Source: Adenanthera pavonina (Eukaryota > Streptophyta > Magnoliopsida > Fabales > Fabaceae). Taken from it: a stretch of 64,000 nucleotides of DNA. Shown here piece after piece: positions 45,692 to 57,007 of this stretch (position 1 is the first letter of the stretch; every line of letters starts with the position of its first letter). The DNA is taken from assembly GCA_026686845.1 (NCBI GenBank), contig JAIVEN010000008.1:32864501-32928500 (forward strand). Reading direction: 5' to 3'. The translations under genes were made by a program, and so were the position numbers. The notes below the pieces were generated by a model that did not search any database, was not told the DNA's origin, and saw only the letters and a list, made by a program, of their open reading frames with translations.

Positions 45692-46399
45692 TTATAATGT
45701 ATATATATACAAACAATAACTTTTTTTGGGTAATGTATGCTACAGTCTGCTTTTGACATAAATAATAGTCACAGGCGTCACATATAAATAAAGGCTAGAG
45801 TAGTACTACAAAATTTCCTTTCCATTCTCACTAGATTCTTCATGAGAGATGAAACAGGCAACTTTCATCAAAATCTGCCTTGGTTGTTTGAGTTATACAT
45901 AACATAGGAACACTGGGATGCTTTTGTTACAAGGTGCCTTGAAGAATCTTTTCAAGTAAACTATATTTCTCATTGTTGTTCTTCATTTAATTTTAATACA
46001 TACATTTAGTTGTTGAATAAAATTCTAGTTTGGTGTGTGCATGGTTAGTTGTGCTATATGGTTGATTTTATGGACATGCCAAGTATTTTGATTCTTTTAT
46101 TTTATGTGAAGAGAAGGCTTAAGGTCTCATTTTAAAGCTATTATGTTGCAAGATTTTTGTTAGACTACACCTAATTTTATGTACCTTAGTTTTTGTTAGA
46201 CTAAAGCTAATTTAGTGCACTATTTTATAGAAATTAAGCCAAGCCAATAGTAACAGAGCCAAGAAGTAGTAATACCCCTATAGAGGGGGTCATCAAGGAT
46301 ACCATGGTATATAGGATAAATTGGTATGTGCTTTTATAGCTTATTTCTATGAAATACACTTCTGTTCAAATACTTACACATTTGCTTATTTGTGATCAT

Positions 46400-48540
46400 A
46401 TACAGCAATCAAAGGTGGGGTCACAAGGCGGGGAAATAGAATGCCATGAGCTATGGATAGAATCTCACAAGAACAAGGATGGGATAATTGACAATGAAAA
46501 CATTTGGAAAGTTGCCAAGTCAATAGTTAGTATTACTTTATTATATATATTTTTTATATATCCGTATTTTCAAGCACTTATTATTTATTTGCAAATATTT
46601 TTATTTTGTTTCTCTTTCTTCCATAGAATAAAATCTCAAAGTCCATGCCTCAAGCTAGTGAGGAGGAAAGCTTAAGGTAGGATATACTTGGTAAGGCACT
46701 AGGAATCCCTGAGTATCCTGATCGTGTTAGGAGTGCAGGGTTTGGTGTGACATACAAAGCCTTTTTTAGGCCCCGACCATCATTAGATGCTGCAAAGGTT
46801 GCCTAATTGGAGGCAATTGTTGAGAAACAACATCAAACCCAATTTCAGATGCAGCTCCGATTAGTTGAATTGATGAAGATAATGCTCCAATTGCAGTAGT
46901 CAGTGTAAGGGATACAACCAACGGAGAGCCTTGCCAAAGATAGTTGCACTATTGCCCCTCAGGAACTCCCTCAAGTAATTGCTCTCATTAATAATTAAGT
47001 TCAGACTTAATTTTTTTCACCCCTAATAAATTGTTGATTTCTATTGCATTGATTGGTATATAATCAAGCATATTGTTAGTTATAGTTAGATACACCTACT
47101 CGACTCGTGGTTACAGAGGGGTATGTGCATAATTGCCCCGAAGGAATGCTTCACAATGCACTCGTACTTGTGAACCATCTAAAAGCGTCCATTAAGATAA
47201 TTAGGGAGGTGGGTGCTAGGTTGCCTGTTCCTGTGGGGGACATGAAAACAATTGGAATGACATTGAGCAACTTCATAGCATGGTTTGCACATCTTATCAC
47301 TGCTGTTCCATTAGTAAAGTTATGTTAGTTGCTAATGTACCATAATATTCTTATGCAATATTAATGTGGTTAATCCCAAACTTTCCCACTTTGTTGTTTA
47401 GTTGAAAGGGAAGAGTAATGTCCTAGGGTCGGGTCATTCAAAGGAATCAGTAACTCCACCACTTTAGCAACTGCTCAAGCATATAGTTCTAGACACTTTT
47501 TGAAGGATGATTGTCGAGTTTCTACCATAGTCGCTTAAGGGCAAAGTTGACAAACGTGCGAAATTTGACCAAAACATTTACAATAAGGTAGTATTTGAAA
47601 ATATCAATACTGAAATTGTTGGTTACATCATTCATCGTAAGTGGATCAAGGTTGCGAATGTGAAATTGTGGATAAGGTACTTGATATTAATCTATTTGTT
47701 CTACTTTTTTTCTCTTTAGGACGCAAATAAACTTCTATTTTTTGTTATTTTTTTTTGTTCAAGGTACCTATACGAGATATTGTTGGTGCCTCGTAATCTT
47801 CAAAGCAAATTTATATTCATCCATCCCCAAGTAACTACTGTTGTTAAAAAATTGCTGGACACTAAAATTACTGAACAACAGCATTTAATTCCAAATGCAT
47901 TCACTACAAGAGCTAATAAAGATGTTTTATTCTTGGTTCCTTATAATAATGTATAAGTAAATTTTCAAATTTTCACGTATTTGATGTGATCTATTTAATT
48001 ATAATATGTTAATTACACTGGTTATTTTTTCACAGCTCACACTGGATGTTAATTGTAATCAATCCATTGGAGCCGACTATATACTTTTTGAATTCTTTGA
48101 ATCATGATCCAAAACTTCGTGAACCAATGATGGGGATAATTAATAAGTAAGAATAACTATTTATTTTTTATGCCTTTAATTTCTTACACTTCTATGTAGT
48201 AATTCAATTTAGGTTTTGCATAAATTAAGTTTTTTTTCCCACTATATTAAGCTTTTTTATTTTTTATAGTTAAACAATGCTATGTCAATATTCCGAGTAG
48301 CATAGGGGTGTAGAGATAATTATAAGGGCAAAATGGTAAAATCCTAGCTTCCTCGTTATATAAATGGAAAAAAATATGGGTATGTATAAATTTATAGTCA
48401 ATTAACAATTGTTGAGATTAACATTTCCTTCTTGTAATTAATGTAATTTTTCTTTTTAGTGTACAAAACAACTAAATGATAATGATTGTGGATATTATGT
48501 GATGTTATTCATGAAGGATATCATCACACATGGCCATAGC
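46400..48540 (+). pseudogene. CACTA second gene: TNPA-like with Ulp1-type (C48) protease end
   Basis: The N-terminal part (about 46400-46510: CHELWIESHKNKDGIIDNEN) resembles the plant En/Spm TNPA-type domain (PF03004-like). 47107-47330 reads EGYVHNCPEGMLHNALVLV and ARLPVPVGDMKTIGMTLSNF, the DUF8039-like module often found with it. The C-terminal exons carry a Ulp1/SENP-like cysteine protease: catalytic His in HWMLIVINPLEPTIYFL (His at 48040-48042), oxyanion Gln (48469-48471) and Cys in NDCGYYVML (48487-48489). The residue expected to be the catalytic Asp (family Y-x-D-S-L) is Asn, at 48091-48093. Acceptor-like AG at 48034-48035 precedes the His exon. Several stops occur between the readable pieces. 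Confidence 0.75.
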
Positions 48541-49204
48541 ATAATCCTAGAGATGATATGTAATTCCATATTTACATTAATGCTTATAAAATTTTCCCAA
48601 TTTCACTAAAATATTACAGTACTTCCCTGATACCTCTTATTCCAAATACTCTGATACTCAAATCGAGGAACTCATCGAAGAATAGTGTACGTATGTCCTT
48701 GATAGGTGCCTATGAATAGAGAGGTGATTAACTGATTAACTTGTTTTTATTATGATTAACTTTGCAAAAAAAAAATTGATCTAGATAATGTCAATATAAC
48801 TTTCGCTTATATGGTGCAGGTGTGGATGTTGTGCAGAAAAGGTGAAGCATAAAAAGATAAGATGGTGGTGATGGAACAACAACAAAAGGTGATAATTTTG
48901 GTGGACATGCTTATATGCTAACTTGTTGGTATAGTAAGGTGGACTTGGTAGTTTTGGACATATACTTTGTAGTATTGTTTGTAGTTTTTGGACATGCACA
49001 TTATTCTTGTTAATTTTGGAGATATTGTTTTTGTGATTATAGTTGTTTAAAAATTGAGTATAGTTTTGTAGATATAATTTGTATCTTAGTTATTAAAAAG
49101 ATCTTAGTTGATGCTACTAGGCATACTGATAGGGAAGAAAATCATGTTGTAAACAGGCTGCAAATTGTAAATATAGGTTAAAGGAACAAGATAAACTAAT
49201 TTTT

Positions 49205-49563
49205 CAAAAAAAAATTTTTTTTGTTGGCATTTCTAGAAACGTCAATTAATTCTGATTTTTTAAAAAAAATGACAAAAGATGGCGTTTCCATTGGAAACAC
49301 CAACTCAATTCAAAGCTTCAATTGGCATTTCAATTGGAAATGCCAGCTAAACATTATCATTAGTTGGCATTTAACATGGAAGCGCAAACAAGTTGGTACT
49401 TTAGTTGGTGTACAAATGCCAACTAAAGTATCAACTCTAGATGGCATTTTTAAAATGCCAACTTTTCTATACTCATTTTTATCAGTGCATGATTAGATGG
49501 CATTTTGGAAATGCCAATGAAGGGCAAAAACAAATGCCAACCATTCCCTTTTTTGGCATAGTG
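49205..49563. repeat. Right terminal inverted repeat and subterminal repeats of the CACTA element
   Basis: About fourteen copies of TTGGCATTT-type words in alternating orientation (for example TAGTTGGCATTTA, AAATGCCAGCTA, AAATGCCAACTA, GATGGCATTTTT, AAATGCCAACTT) precede the terminus TTGGCATAGTG. Several adjacent pairs form small palindromes such as GATGGCATTTTTAAAATGCC. Copy number is about twice that at the left end, as in other CACTA elements. Confidence 0.88.
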
Positions 49564-49566
49564 AGA

Positions 49567-50510
49567 CAAGAACCTAAAGACAAGCTCAAGGGATACGCAA
49601 ATAAGATTACATATGTTATAATATCAATGTCCTACACATGGCACAGTACTACAAACATAGCATGCATCCTCAAAAGAGCATACCCAAGCATTAGTATATG
49701 AAAGGATATTGGGATTCACTTTACCAATATTACAACTTTTTAAATCAAATTTTAGACTTTTGAATTCCAAATTCCTTTTATAATTGATTCCTGTAACCAC
49801 TTGAATTTTGAAATAAATAATTCAAATTAAAATTTAATCTATTTTAGCATTTGTGAGCCTTTAATCAAGTTCTTAATCATGTGAGACACTAAAAAAATAT
49901 AAATCATGAATCAATCCATGTGAGTACAACATACTACAGTAAGTACAGTAGAGAATAGCCACAAGGTGGTGACTATGACATGATCATAGCCATAGCATAG
50001 GAGTGTGGATTGCAATTAAAGGTGAATTTCCAAGGTTACTCGGTTAGAAAGTTGAAGGGTCCTAGTTGAGGATGATTAAGTTGTGGCAACTTGAAGTCTC
50101 GAAGTTGTTTGTGAAAGTTGGTTGAGTTTGTTTAATAGATCACTGCTTGCATGTTTGGTGTTGTTTGAGAGGTGTTGCTTGCCCTTGGCAGTTTCTGGTA
50201 TCCTAGGGCAATTCCATGCAAATAAGTCACATGCATATTTGGGAACTCTAACATTTATAGTGTTTTTCCATTGGTCTAACAATGAAATGGTCAATTAATG
50301 GGAAAAAGAACCAGGAGAGATAGTACTATTCATGCATATTTAGCAAACAAATTAAGAGGTTAAAGTGTCCACATGCACCATTCGATTTGAGTTTTATCGG
50401 TGCTTAATATTTAGCTATTATTTAAAAAATTGCCAGCAAAAGTGATGTGACAACTCTTAACATATTGTCCTGAATTTAATCTCAAACTAATAGAAAGTAT
50501 ACCTGTTGAT
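49567..50510. other. Intergenic region, no gene supported
   Basis: This is flank of the CACTA element. On the minus strand 50076-50294 is open with a non-repetitive translation (VRVPKYACDLFAWNCPRIPE...), but I recognise no family and see no supporting neighbour, so I do not call it. The rest is AT-rich. Confidence 0.4.
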
Positions 50511-50960
50511 TTGTGCAGCACCGGAGGGAGTAGGACTGAAGAAAGGACAAAAGGAAGCATAATTTAAGAAAGGAGGTAAAACCACTTCACACTGTAGCCC
50601 GAAACAAAGGCGCCATGGCAAATGAAATAGGACTTCAATAGATATTTTCGGATAGAAGGTCTCATGCCGTGGCGAGATGCTGTGCGCCACCTCACTAGTT
50701 GCCAAATTAATGTGTTTAAATTTGACACGATATTCGGTGAAGAAGAAAGAAAATTCGAGAAGTGGCATGGTACTCTACTAGGGCTTTGCAGATCCGACCT
50801 TGGAGAGTGATTTTTGGACTCTATGAGACATAATCTAGGTTCGTAAGCGGTTATCCATCCCTCATTCTCTCTTTTCTTCACAAGATGAGGTGAATTTCGC
50901 GTATGTAGTTGAGGATTGATGGTTGATTGTTTTCCACCGATTAAAATGGTTGCAAAAAAA
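50511..50960 (+). mobile_element. C-family LTR start fragment
   Basis: About 450 bp matching the beginning of the C-family LTRs (compare 26917-27380): GGCGCCATGGCAAA at 50612, GCCGTGGCGAGATG near 50665, CTAGGGCTTTGCAGATCCG near 50779, TTTTTGGACTC near 50810, then TTCGTAAGCGG, GATTGATGG and CACCGATTAAAATGG near 50935. It ends abruptly at about 50960. The overlapping frames at 50487-50881 are shadows. Confidence 0.7.
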
Positions 50961-51274
50961 TATTTTTTTTATAAATTAAGGTTAAGCCTTTGTTCACGGT
51001 TATATAAATTAAGGTTTATATATATGTGCTACATTACATGTTTATAATATTTTTTTTAGTCATAAACATGAATTGTATCACAGACATGAAACATATAATT
51101 CTTGATCTACTGTCCTTAATTACAATACTGAAAATATAATTCATTACAGGTTTGTTTGCTAAAAAAAAAAAGAAAATAAAAATTATTAAAGGTTTGGATT
51201 CCCTTGGGAGTTTGATAGACACTATTTCTTCGTACCCTTCACTTTTTCTCCAATTGTATTTTTTTTTGGGTATT

Positions 51275-51312
<38 letters not shown>
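51275..51312. repeat. Compound microsatellite (TA)10(CA)9
   Basis: Ten TA units at 51275-51294 pass directly into nine CA units at 51295-51312. Confidence 0.97.
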
Positions 51313-52475
51313 TTAGAACAACGCATATTAAACCATAGGGAGATTGGAAGACACATTCTATGACTGAAATTCAGACACATGATGCCTCCAAGTTTAAATT
51401 TTTTTTATTTTAATATTTTTTAAAATTGGAAAAATTAATTCGTGAAATTAAACAAATTAAGATCATGTTTAATTTTTTACTTTATATAAACATACGTGTT
51501 TGCAAGTCATTTCTTCCTCTCTTATATGTTGTGCATTTTTTCTTCTTCCCGTTTGCTTATTTTCTCCTCCTCCTCCTCTTATGCTAGAATTTTTCTATAA
51601 GTTGATTATGAAGGAATTTTTTACAAAAAACTTCATTGTTTTTCCTATAGTGTGAGGAGTGACTGAATTTTGAATGTTTTGGGCGTCCAAAATTCAGTCC
51701 CTTGTATTGAGTTTTCCTTCAATTTCTTATCCAGCACAACTAAAATTTCAGTAAAAAATAGCATATTTTTCATTGATTTAATGTAAGTTTCTTGCTCCAT
51801 CATATAAAACGCATAAGGTGATATAAATTACTTAAAAATTTCATCTCAAGCACTGTACTCCACTAAGTATTTTAAATATATATTAAAATCAACGTTAAAG
51901 CAAGAAATAAACATGAGCCAATCCAACATCATGTAAGAGGGAAACTGTCTATATATGGATGTAATTATACAAATCATACTTAATTGGGAAATTAAAAAGA
52001 GAATGATTTCATTTCTGTCCGAAAAAGAAAAGATCCTGAGCAATGATGCTACATTTAAGATTGGCATCATGATATAGGATTTTCTAATTAAAACAATGGA
52101 TCCTTCACATTCAATGGTTCAGATCACATCCAAGCCCTATATAAACCCAGTTAGAGGTATTGATTTAGCCAAGCCACAGCCACAGCCATTTGTCTTCCTT
52201 AAAACCATAGTTATATAGTTGTGGAGCTTCCTGAACTCCAACGCTGAAAGGAGGTAATGGGTAGACTTAGCTGCTAGTTCATGGATACCTATGGCCTTTG
52301 CAGAGGAAAGCACGCGTAGGTCAAGGGTTTGCATGAACTTGGAGACAGAGTTACCTTGATCCTTTTTGGTATTGGAGTGAAGGGAGCTCCGCAATTAACG
52401 AATCTTGATTATTCTGTATACAAACTCAAATATATCTTACTTTTCAGATTGCACGATATTCACATTAGTTACTGC

Positions 52476-52765
52476 ATATAATGTCAGAGATGAGAGAGAT
52501 TTAAAGAAAAAGAATAGATGGGCAAAAAGAGATCAGAGAGAAAAGATTTCATACTGTACTTTTTATTCACATGAATTATTAGCTTCCAAGATATGAATCC
52601 GTGCATTGCATGGAATCCATAATAGTTGTTGAATATAATATCAGAGAAGAGAGAGGTTTAAATAAAAAGAACAGATGAGCAAAAAGAGACCGGGGAAGAA
52701 ATGATTCCTTCTACAGTACTTTTTAGTCAAATGAATTAGCTTCTATGATATGAACCTGCAATTAG
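52476..52765. repeat. Diverged duplication, ~135-bp units spaced 157 bp
   Basis: Unit 1 begins ATATAATGTCAGAGATGAG (52476) and unit 2 begins ATATAATATCAGAGAAGAG (52633). Both continue with GGTTTAAA/GATTTAAAG, GCAAAAAGAGA, TACTGTACTTTTTA / TACAGTACTTTTTA, CAAATGAATTA / CATGAATTATTA and GATATGAA. They differ by scattered substitutions and small indels. Confidence 0.8.
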
Positions 52766-52956
52766 AGTATTTCATTGCGCTCTCTTTCTCCTTTCTTGTT
52801 CTCTCCCTTGTCATTTGGTATGGATCCACAATATTTTAAGGCTTGATTGTTACTAATATATTACGCTACTATATATTTCATTCAGGATGATGATAATATC
52901 TTAGTGGATTAATCAATTAACTAATTAATTAATTTTTACAATGTTTTTTATTGCAG

Positions 52957-53076
52957 GAGACAGGTAATTCTTCAGTGCTTCCCGAAGTAGTGTTTGGTCC
53001 GTTTGGTGGTATAACGATGCCTGATATACCCGATTTGCAGTCATTTTGTTTTTCTTTAGGCGTTTGGGTTTCTTGA
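52957..53076 (+). other. Exon-like open segment after a splice acceptor, unrecognised
   Basis: After TTTTTATTGCAG (to 52956) the + strand is open for about 38 codons: ETGNSSVLPEVVFGPFGGIT, MPDIPDLQSFCF, SLGVWVS, then a stop. The composition looks protein-like and the acceptor is good, so it could be the last exon of a host gene or pseudogene. No upstream exon was found and I do not recognise the family. Confidence 0.25.
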
Positions 53077-53953
53077 TTAGAATAATTGTACGTTGATTTT
53101 ACACAATTGTACTTTCCAATCTTGAAGGTTGACCTTCCTTTTGTTTCAATAATTTTGTACTTCTTCTTCAAAATGCCTTTACTGATGTTTTCCGTTTTAC
53201 ATCATTAATAATTCCTTCCATTACCGTTGGCAAAAAAAAAAAATCCTTTTATTACGAACATATGTTGATCCAATTGATGCATGGAGCTGATATAACCAAT
53301 TCGATTCCTCTTTAAATAAGATCATAGAATTCAAATCTTACAAATAAAAAGTTGGCGTTTGAAGCGATTTTGATGCAACTCATTTCAAATTAAAACCCAA
53401 TACAACTTTCAAAGATCGAGAGGCTTAATTTAAGATAAAAATAATTTCGTCATTCTTTACATTTAGTATTATCAAAGAAATCATAAAACTAATCATACAT
53501 ACATATGAATTATAGGGCAAGAAGTTAGAGTCAGTTTTAACACACTAAACTTTATAATTGAGTCGTTAATTCGTTTGGTATACAATATGAAATGAAAGGA
53601 AAACAATGAAATAAAAAAAGTGATCAATTTTATGGATACAAAAAACTTGTTATCCCTAAATAAAAAAAAAGTAACAATGACATGGTTGAGTAATAATAAC
53701 AAAGAACAAATATTGCACACATCGATTACCTTGCTATGAAAAAGATATCAGTTTCTGGAGATTATACCAAATGGGACCAAAGTTCTTTCAGAGCTAAAAG
53801 AAAAATTCTAAAGTAAAATTGCGAAAGTTGTATCGTATAAGGTTTTTGAAGACTAAAAGAAAAATTCTAAGGGAGAGAACCTATATAATTCTTTTTTTTT
53901 TCTTTGCCAAGGAGAGATGAACCCAAGTTGGTGCTTCTTAAAGTATACAAATA

Positions 53954-54230
53954 CTCTTTCCATTTACAAACAATCACACTTTAGGCCTTTTTTTTTTTCT
54001 CCCCCAAACAATGGTGGCTTCACAAATTTTCAAGATAATATAAATTTTTTTGACAATTTTATGCTTCGTTAATAATGAAGGAAAAGAGAAATATTGAAGA
54101 GAACTACATAATTTATAAGAGCATTATATTAGTTAAATGCAATAACATCTTCTCAATTTTTAAACTATTTATTAATTTTCTTAATTTATGTGTATAACTT
54201 TAAAGTGTGTTGTTTAAAGATAGAGGAAAT
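53954..54230. mobile_element. Degenerate Stowaway-like MITE
   Basis: The left end is CTCTTTCCATTTACAAACAA followed by TCACACTTT; the right end, reverse-complemented, is ATTTCCTCTATCTTTAAACAA followed by CACACTTT. TA dinucleotides flank both ends (52-53 of 53900s on the left, 54230-54233 on the right). Length is about 277 bp with no coding capacity. The exact ends are uncertain by a few bases. Its right part is copied again at about 54709-54950 by the tandem duplication below. Confidence 0.55.
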
Positions 54231-55432
54231 ATATTCTCACCTCATAATGGGAGAACCAAGTAAAAATTGTCCCACGCCTACCTCCCACTACAAAAGAAGC
54301 TTTTGGATAATTGTTAAGGTATTTACAAACCAATAAATTTTCCTATTTGTGACATTAAAGAAAAAAAAGAACATTTGCTTTAAATTCAAAAACGTATTCT
54401 ATTTAATGAAAGAGACATGACTACGCAAAGGTGTATAGTTTTTCTAAACTTGTCATCAGAAAAAGATAATTTAAACTTAAAGTGACAACTAAAGGAGTGG
54501 AGATACATGTAATAAGAAAGATATATTTTTTTCTACATATATATGTTCCCTTCTTTTAATTTAATACAAAACACAAATAGTATGAATTATTTTTTTAAAA
54601 AAAGTTTAAATTTATAATTTATGAGTTCGACTTGGAAATGAGGACGCAGAAGTTAAAGATATTGAAAATTTAAAACGTCTCTGAAGCATCAAAATATCTC
54701 TTTCTTTTTTTTTTCCTCCCCCAAACAATTGTGGCTTCACAAATTTTCAAGATAATTTAATTTTTTTTAACAATTTTATGCTTCATTAATAATGAAGGAA
54801 AAGAGAAATATTGAAGAAAACTACATAATTTATAAGAGCATTATATTAGTGAAATGCAATAACATCTTCTCAATTTTTAAACTATTTATTAATTTTCTTA
54901 ATTTATGTGTATAACTTTAAAGTGTGTTGTTTAAAAATAGAGGAAATATATTCTCACCTCATAATGGGAGAACCAAGTAAAAATTATCCCACGCCTACCT
55001 CCCACTACAAAAGAAGCTTTTGGATAATTGTTAAAGTATTTACAAACCAATAAATTTTCCTATTTGTGACATTAAAGAAAAAAAAGAGCATTTGCTTTAA
55101 ATTCAAAAACGTATCCTATTTAATGAAAGAGACATGACTACACAAAGGTGTATAGTTTTTTTAAACTTGTCATTAGAAAAAGATAATTTAAACTTAAAGT
55201 GACAACTAAAGGAGTGGAGATACATGTAATAAGAAAGATATATTTTTTTTCTACATATATATGTTCCTTTCTTTTAATTTAATACAAAACACAAATAGTA
55301 TGAATTATTTTTTTAAAAAAAGTTTAAATTTATAATTCATGAGTTCGACTTGGCAATGAGGACGCAGAAGTTAAAGATATTGAAAATTTAAAACGTCTCT
55401 GAAGCATCAAAATATCTCTTTCTTTTTTTTTT
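53985..55432. repeat. Large tandem duplication, 717-bp period, two units
   Basis: Units at about 53985-54708 and 54709-55432 match base for base with only scattered substitutions and poly-T length changes: for example CAAACAATGGTGGCTTCAC at 54005 versus CAAACAATTGTGGCTTCAC at 54722, and GAAGCATCAAAATATCTC at 54683 and 55400. Each unit starts at a poly-T run, and the second ends in one. No protein-coding frame is inside. Confidence 0.93.
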
Positions 55433-57007
55433 CTACCAGAAAAAACCTCGAACGTGACTTGTAAAAATCAAAATATCCCTATATGATCGGTTGTAATTAA
55501 GAGAAGAATTGATTGTAATGTGAGAGAGGACTTATGGTAACTCTTGGCCCACAAAAAAAGGACTTGTGGTAAGCAAGAGCAAGAGTGATAAATGTTGAAA
55601 TATCATTAACAATTTAACATAATCGTTAAATACACTAAAATTTCACTCATGGAATTTGGGTCTGAGGAATGGGAGATAAGTTTTCATTCCATAATGAAGC
55701 ATTTTTGGGCGCCTTTAGAACCACAGCATCAACATTCCAAGGAAACCCTATTATCACATATATGGGAATGGGAACTCCTTAAAAAACTTGATGGAATCAT
55801 CATTCTAACTTGGGAATCAGAATGTATAGTGTCCAAAATCACATCCATTCTTCTTCCTCCTCAGTTGTTGACATCGTTGCTACTAGCACCATCGTTGACG
55901 TTGCTGAATAGGTTTTGATGTAAGGTATGATGGAGAGCACAAACCCTAACAAGCCGCCCAAGTCACTTGTATTTTTTCCCCTAAACTCTAGATTGTTGAT
56001 TATTGTATTCAATCTGATGTACGATTAGGAAGACAATGCCAACAATGAGTTTATTCAAATATGTTATTTGTTTTAGATCCTTCTTGAGTTTATTCGATTA
56101 GTGTTAATTCCATCTATCCTGATTTTTCAAATGATTCTAGAAATCTGGGTTGATCGATTTGTGTTGCATGAATATGTGATTCTCGAAGGAGGAGTTGCCT
56201 TCGACTGAGATGGTAGAACGATGGGTCTAGCAGTGGAGAACAAAGGAGATGGAGAGGGAAAAATTCGATTGAGGGCATTTCGGTATTTTCAATATTATTT
56301 TTATGAAAAATAAAAAATATTAATCAACAATCAATTCCATTCTATTCCATCAGTTTGGAACCAAAATGGGCCCTTCCTTTTTGAGTGATCAATAAATAAC
56401 TAATCAGAAGTTGGATCATCACTCAAACAAAAACGAGACTTTAATGATGATTTCTTAGTGCGCCTAGCAATGGTTATATTCGTTGCTAGGAATTTTAATG
56501 TTGGTTATTAGAATTGGAGACCAAACATCTATCACCAACGTTCTCAAACCTTTCATGAACATATACTGAACACTAGTGTTGAAACCTGATAACATGCAAA
56601 TGCATATGTCCCAAGCAATAAAATGGGAAACAAGAAACAAAAAAGAATATATAACAACAAGATTAGACACTGTTATCTTAAGTATATTATTTAAGATTCG
56701 ATTATTGATTGTATGTATGAAAAAGACTTTGTTGAGAGAAACAAATTCCATCTCGATAATCCTTATATCTTGAAGGAATTAGTCTTTAGTTATCAATTGG
56801 GAGATACTTTCGATACTAAAAATATATATATATATATATATATTAAAGAATGGCATAAGTGCTAAGGCACTTAAGTTTAACAATATATAAAAAAAGCTTT
56901 AAAATCTTAAGGGTTTAAAACATCAAATAAAGCTAATTAAAAAGCAACTGTAAATAGAAATAATCTCAACTTCAATTGAGTTTAGTCCTACATCCCAAAA
57001 GTGTAAA
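55433..57007. other. Intergenic region, no gene supported
   Basis: About 1.6 kb. The frame at 55649-55918 (+) is open but unrecognised. 56340-56375 resembles the end of a terminal-inverted-repeat transposon (CCAAAATGGGCCC), without a convincing partner. A small inverted repeat CCTAGCAA / TTGCTAGG (56463-56490) and the (AT)11 microsatellite at 56822-56843 are present. The two frames at 56464-56773 lie antiparallel to each other and look like chance. Confidence 0.45.
56822..56843. repeat. Microsatellite (AT)11
   Basis: Eleven uninterrupted AT units. Confidence 0.95.

Larger units (their letters stand above)
38547..49563 (+). mobile_element. Complete CACTA (En/Spm) DNA transposon, ~11.0 kb
   Basis: The left terminus is CACTAGCCAATTTGGGG. 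The right terminus, read inward, is CACTATGCCAAAAAAGGG. Both are flanked by the 3-bp duplication AGA (38544-38546 and 49564-49566), the size expected for CACTA elements. Both ends carry subterminal TAGTTGGCATTT-type repeats. Inside, all on the + strand, are a TNP2-type transposase region (42921-45691) and a second gene with a C48-like protease end (about 46400-48540). The first 4.3 kb holds apparently captured host sequence. Numerous stops and frameshifts make it non-autonomous now. An inner alternative terminus (CACTGG at 38592 and CACTGA read inward at 49489) lacks a matching target duplication. Confidence 0.88.
50961..53953. other. AT-rich intergenic region with minor repeats and one possible exon
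   Basis: About 3 kb without a convincing gene. It contains the microsatellite at 51275-51312, a diverged ~135-bp duplication at 52476-52610 and 52633-52765, an open but unrecognised frame at 52137-52394 (minus), and an exon-like segment at 52957-53076 (+). A TATATAAA box lies at 52139-52146. No known domain is visible. Confidence 0.45.

Noticed and set aside
38592..49489. Inner CACTG...CAGTG ends as the CACTA termini
   Set aside because: The flanking triplets differ (GCA and CAT), and subterminal repeats continue outside 49489. The outer ends at 38547 and 49563 have matching AGA and better terminal repeats.
50076..50294. Minus-strand open frame of 72 codons
   Set aside because: Protein-like composition, but no recognisable family, no start context and no neighbouring exons; left uncalled.
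52137..52394. Minus-strand open frame of 85 codons
   Set aside because: No recognised domain or homologous repeat; one open frame of this size is expected by chance in several kilobases.
55716..56373. Candidate terminal-inverted-repeat transposon (GGGCGCC... to ...GGGCCC)
   Set aside because: The right end resembles a DNA transposon terminus, but the left partner matches poorly and no convincing target duplication is visible.
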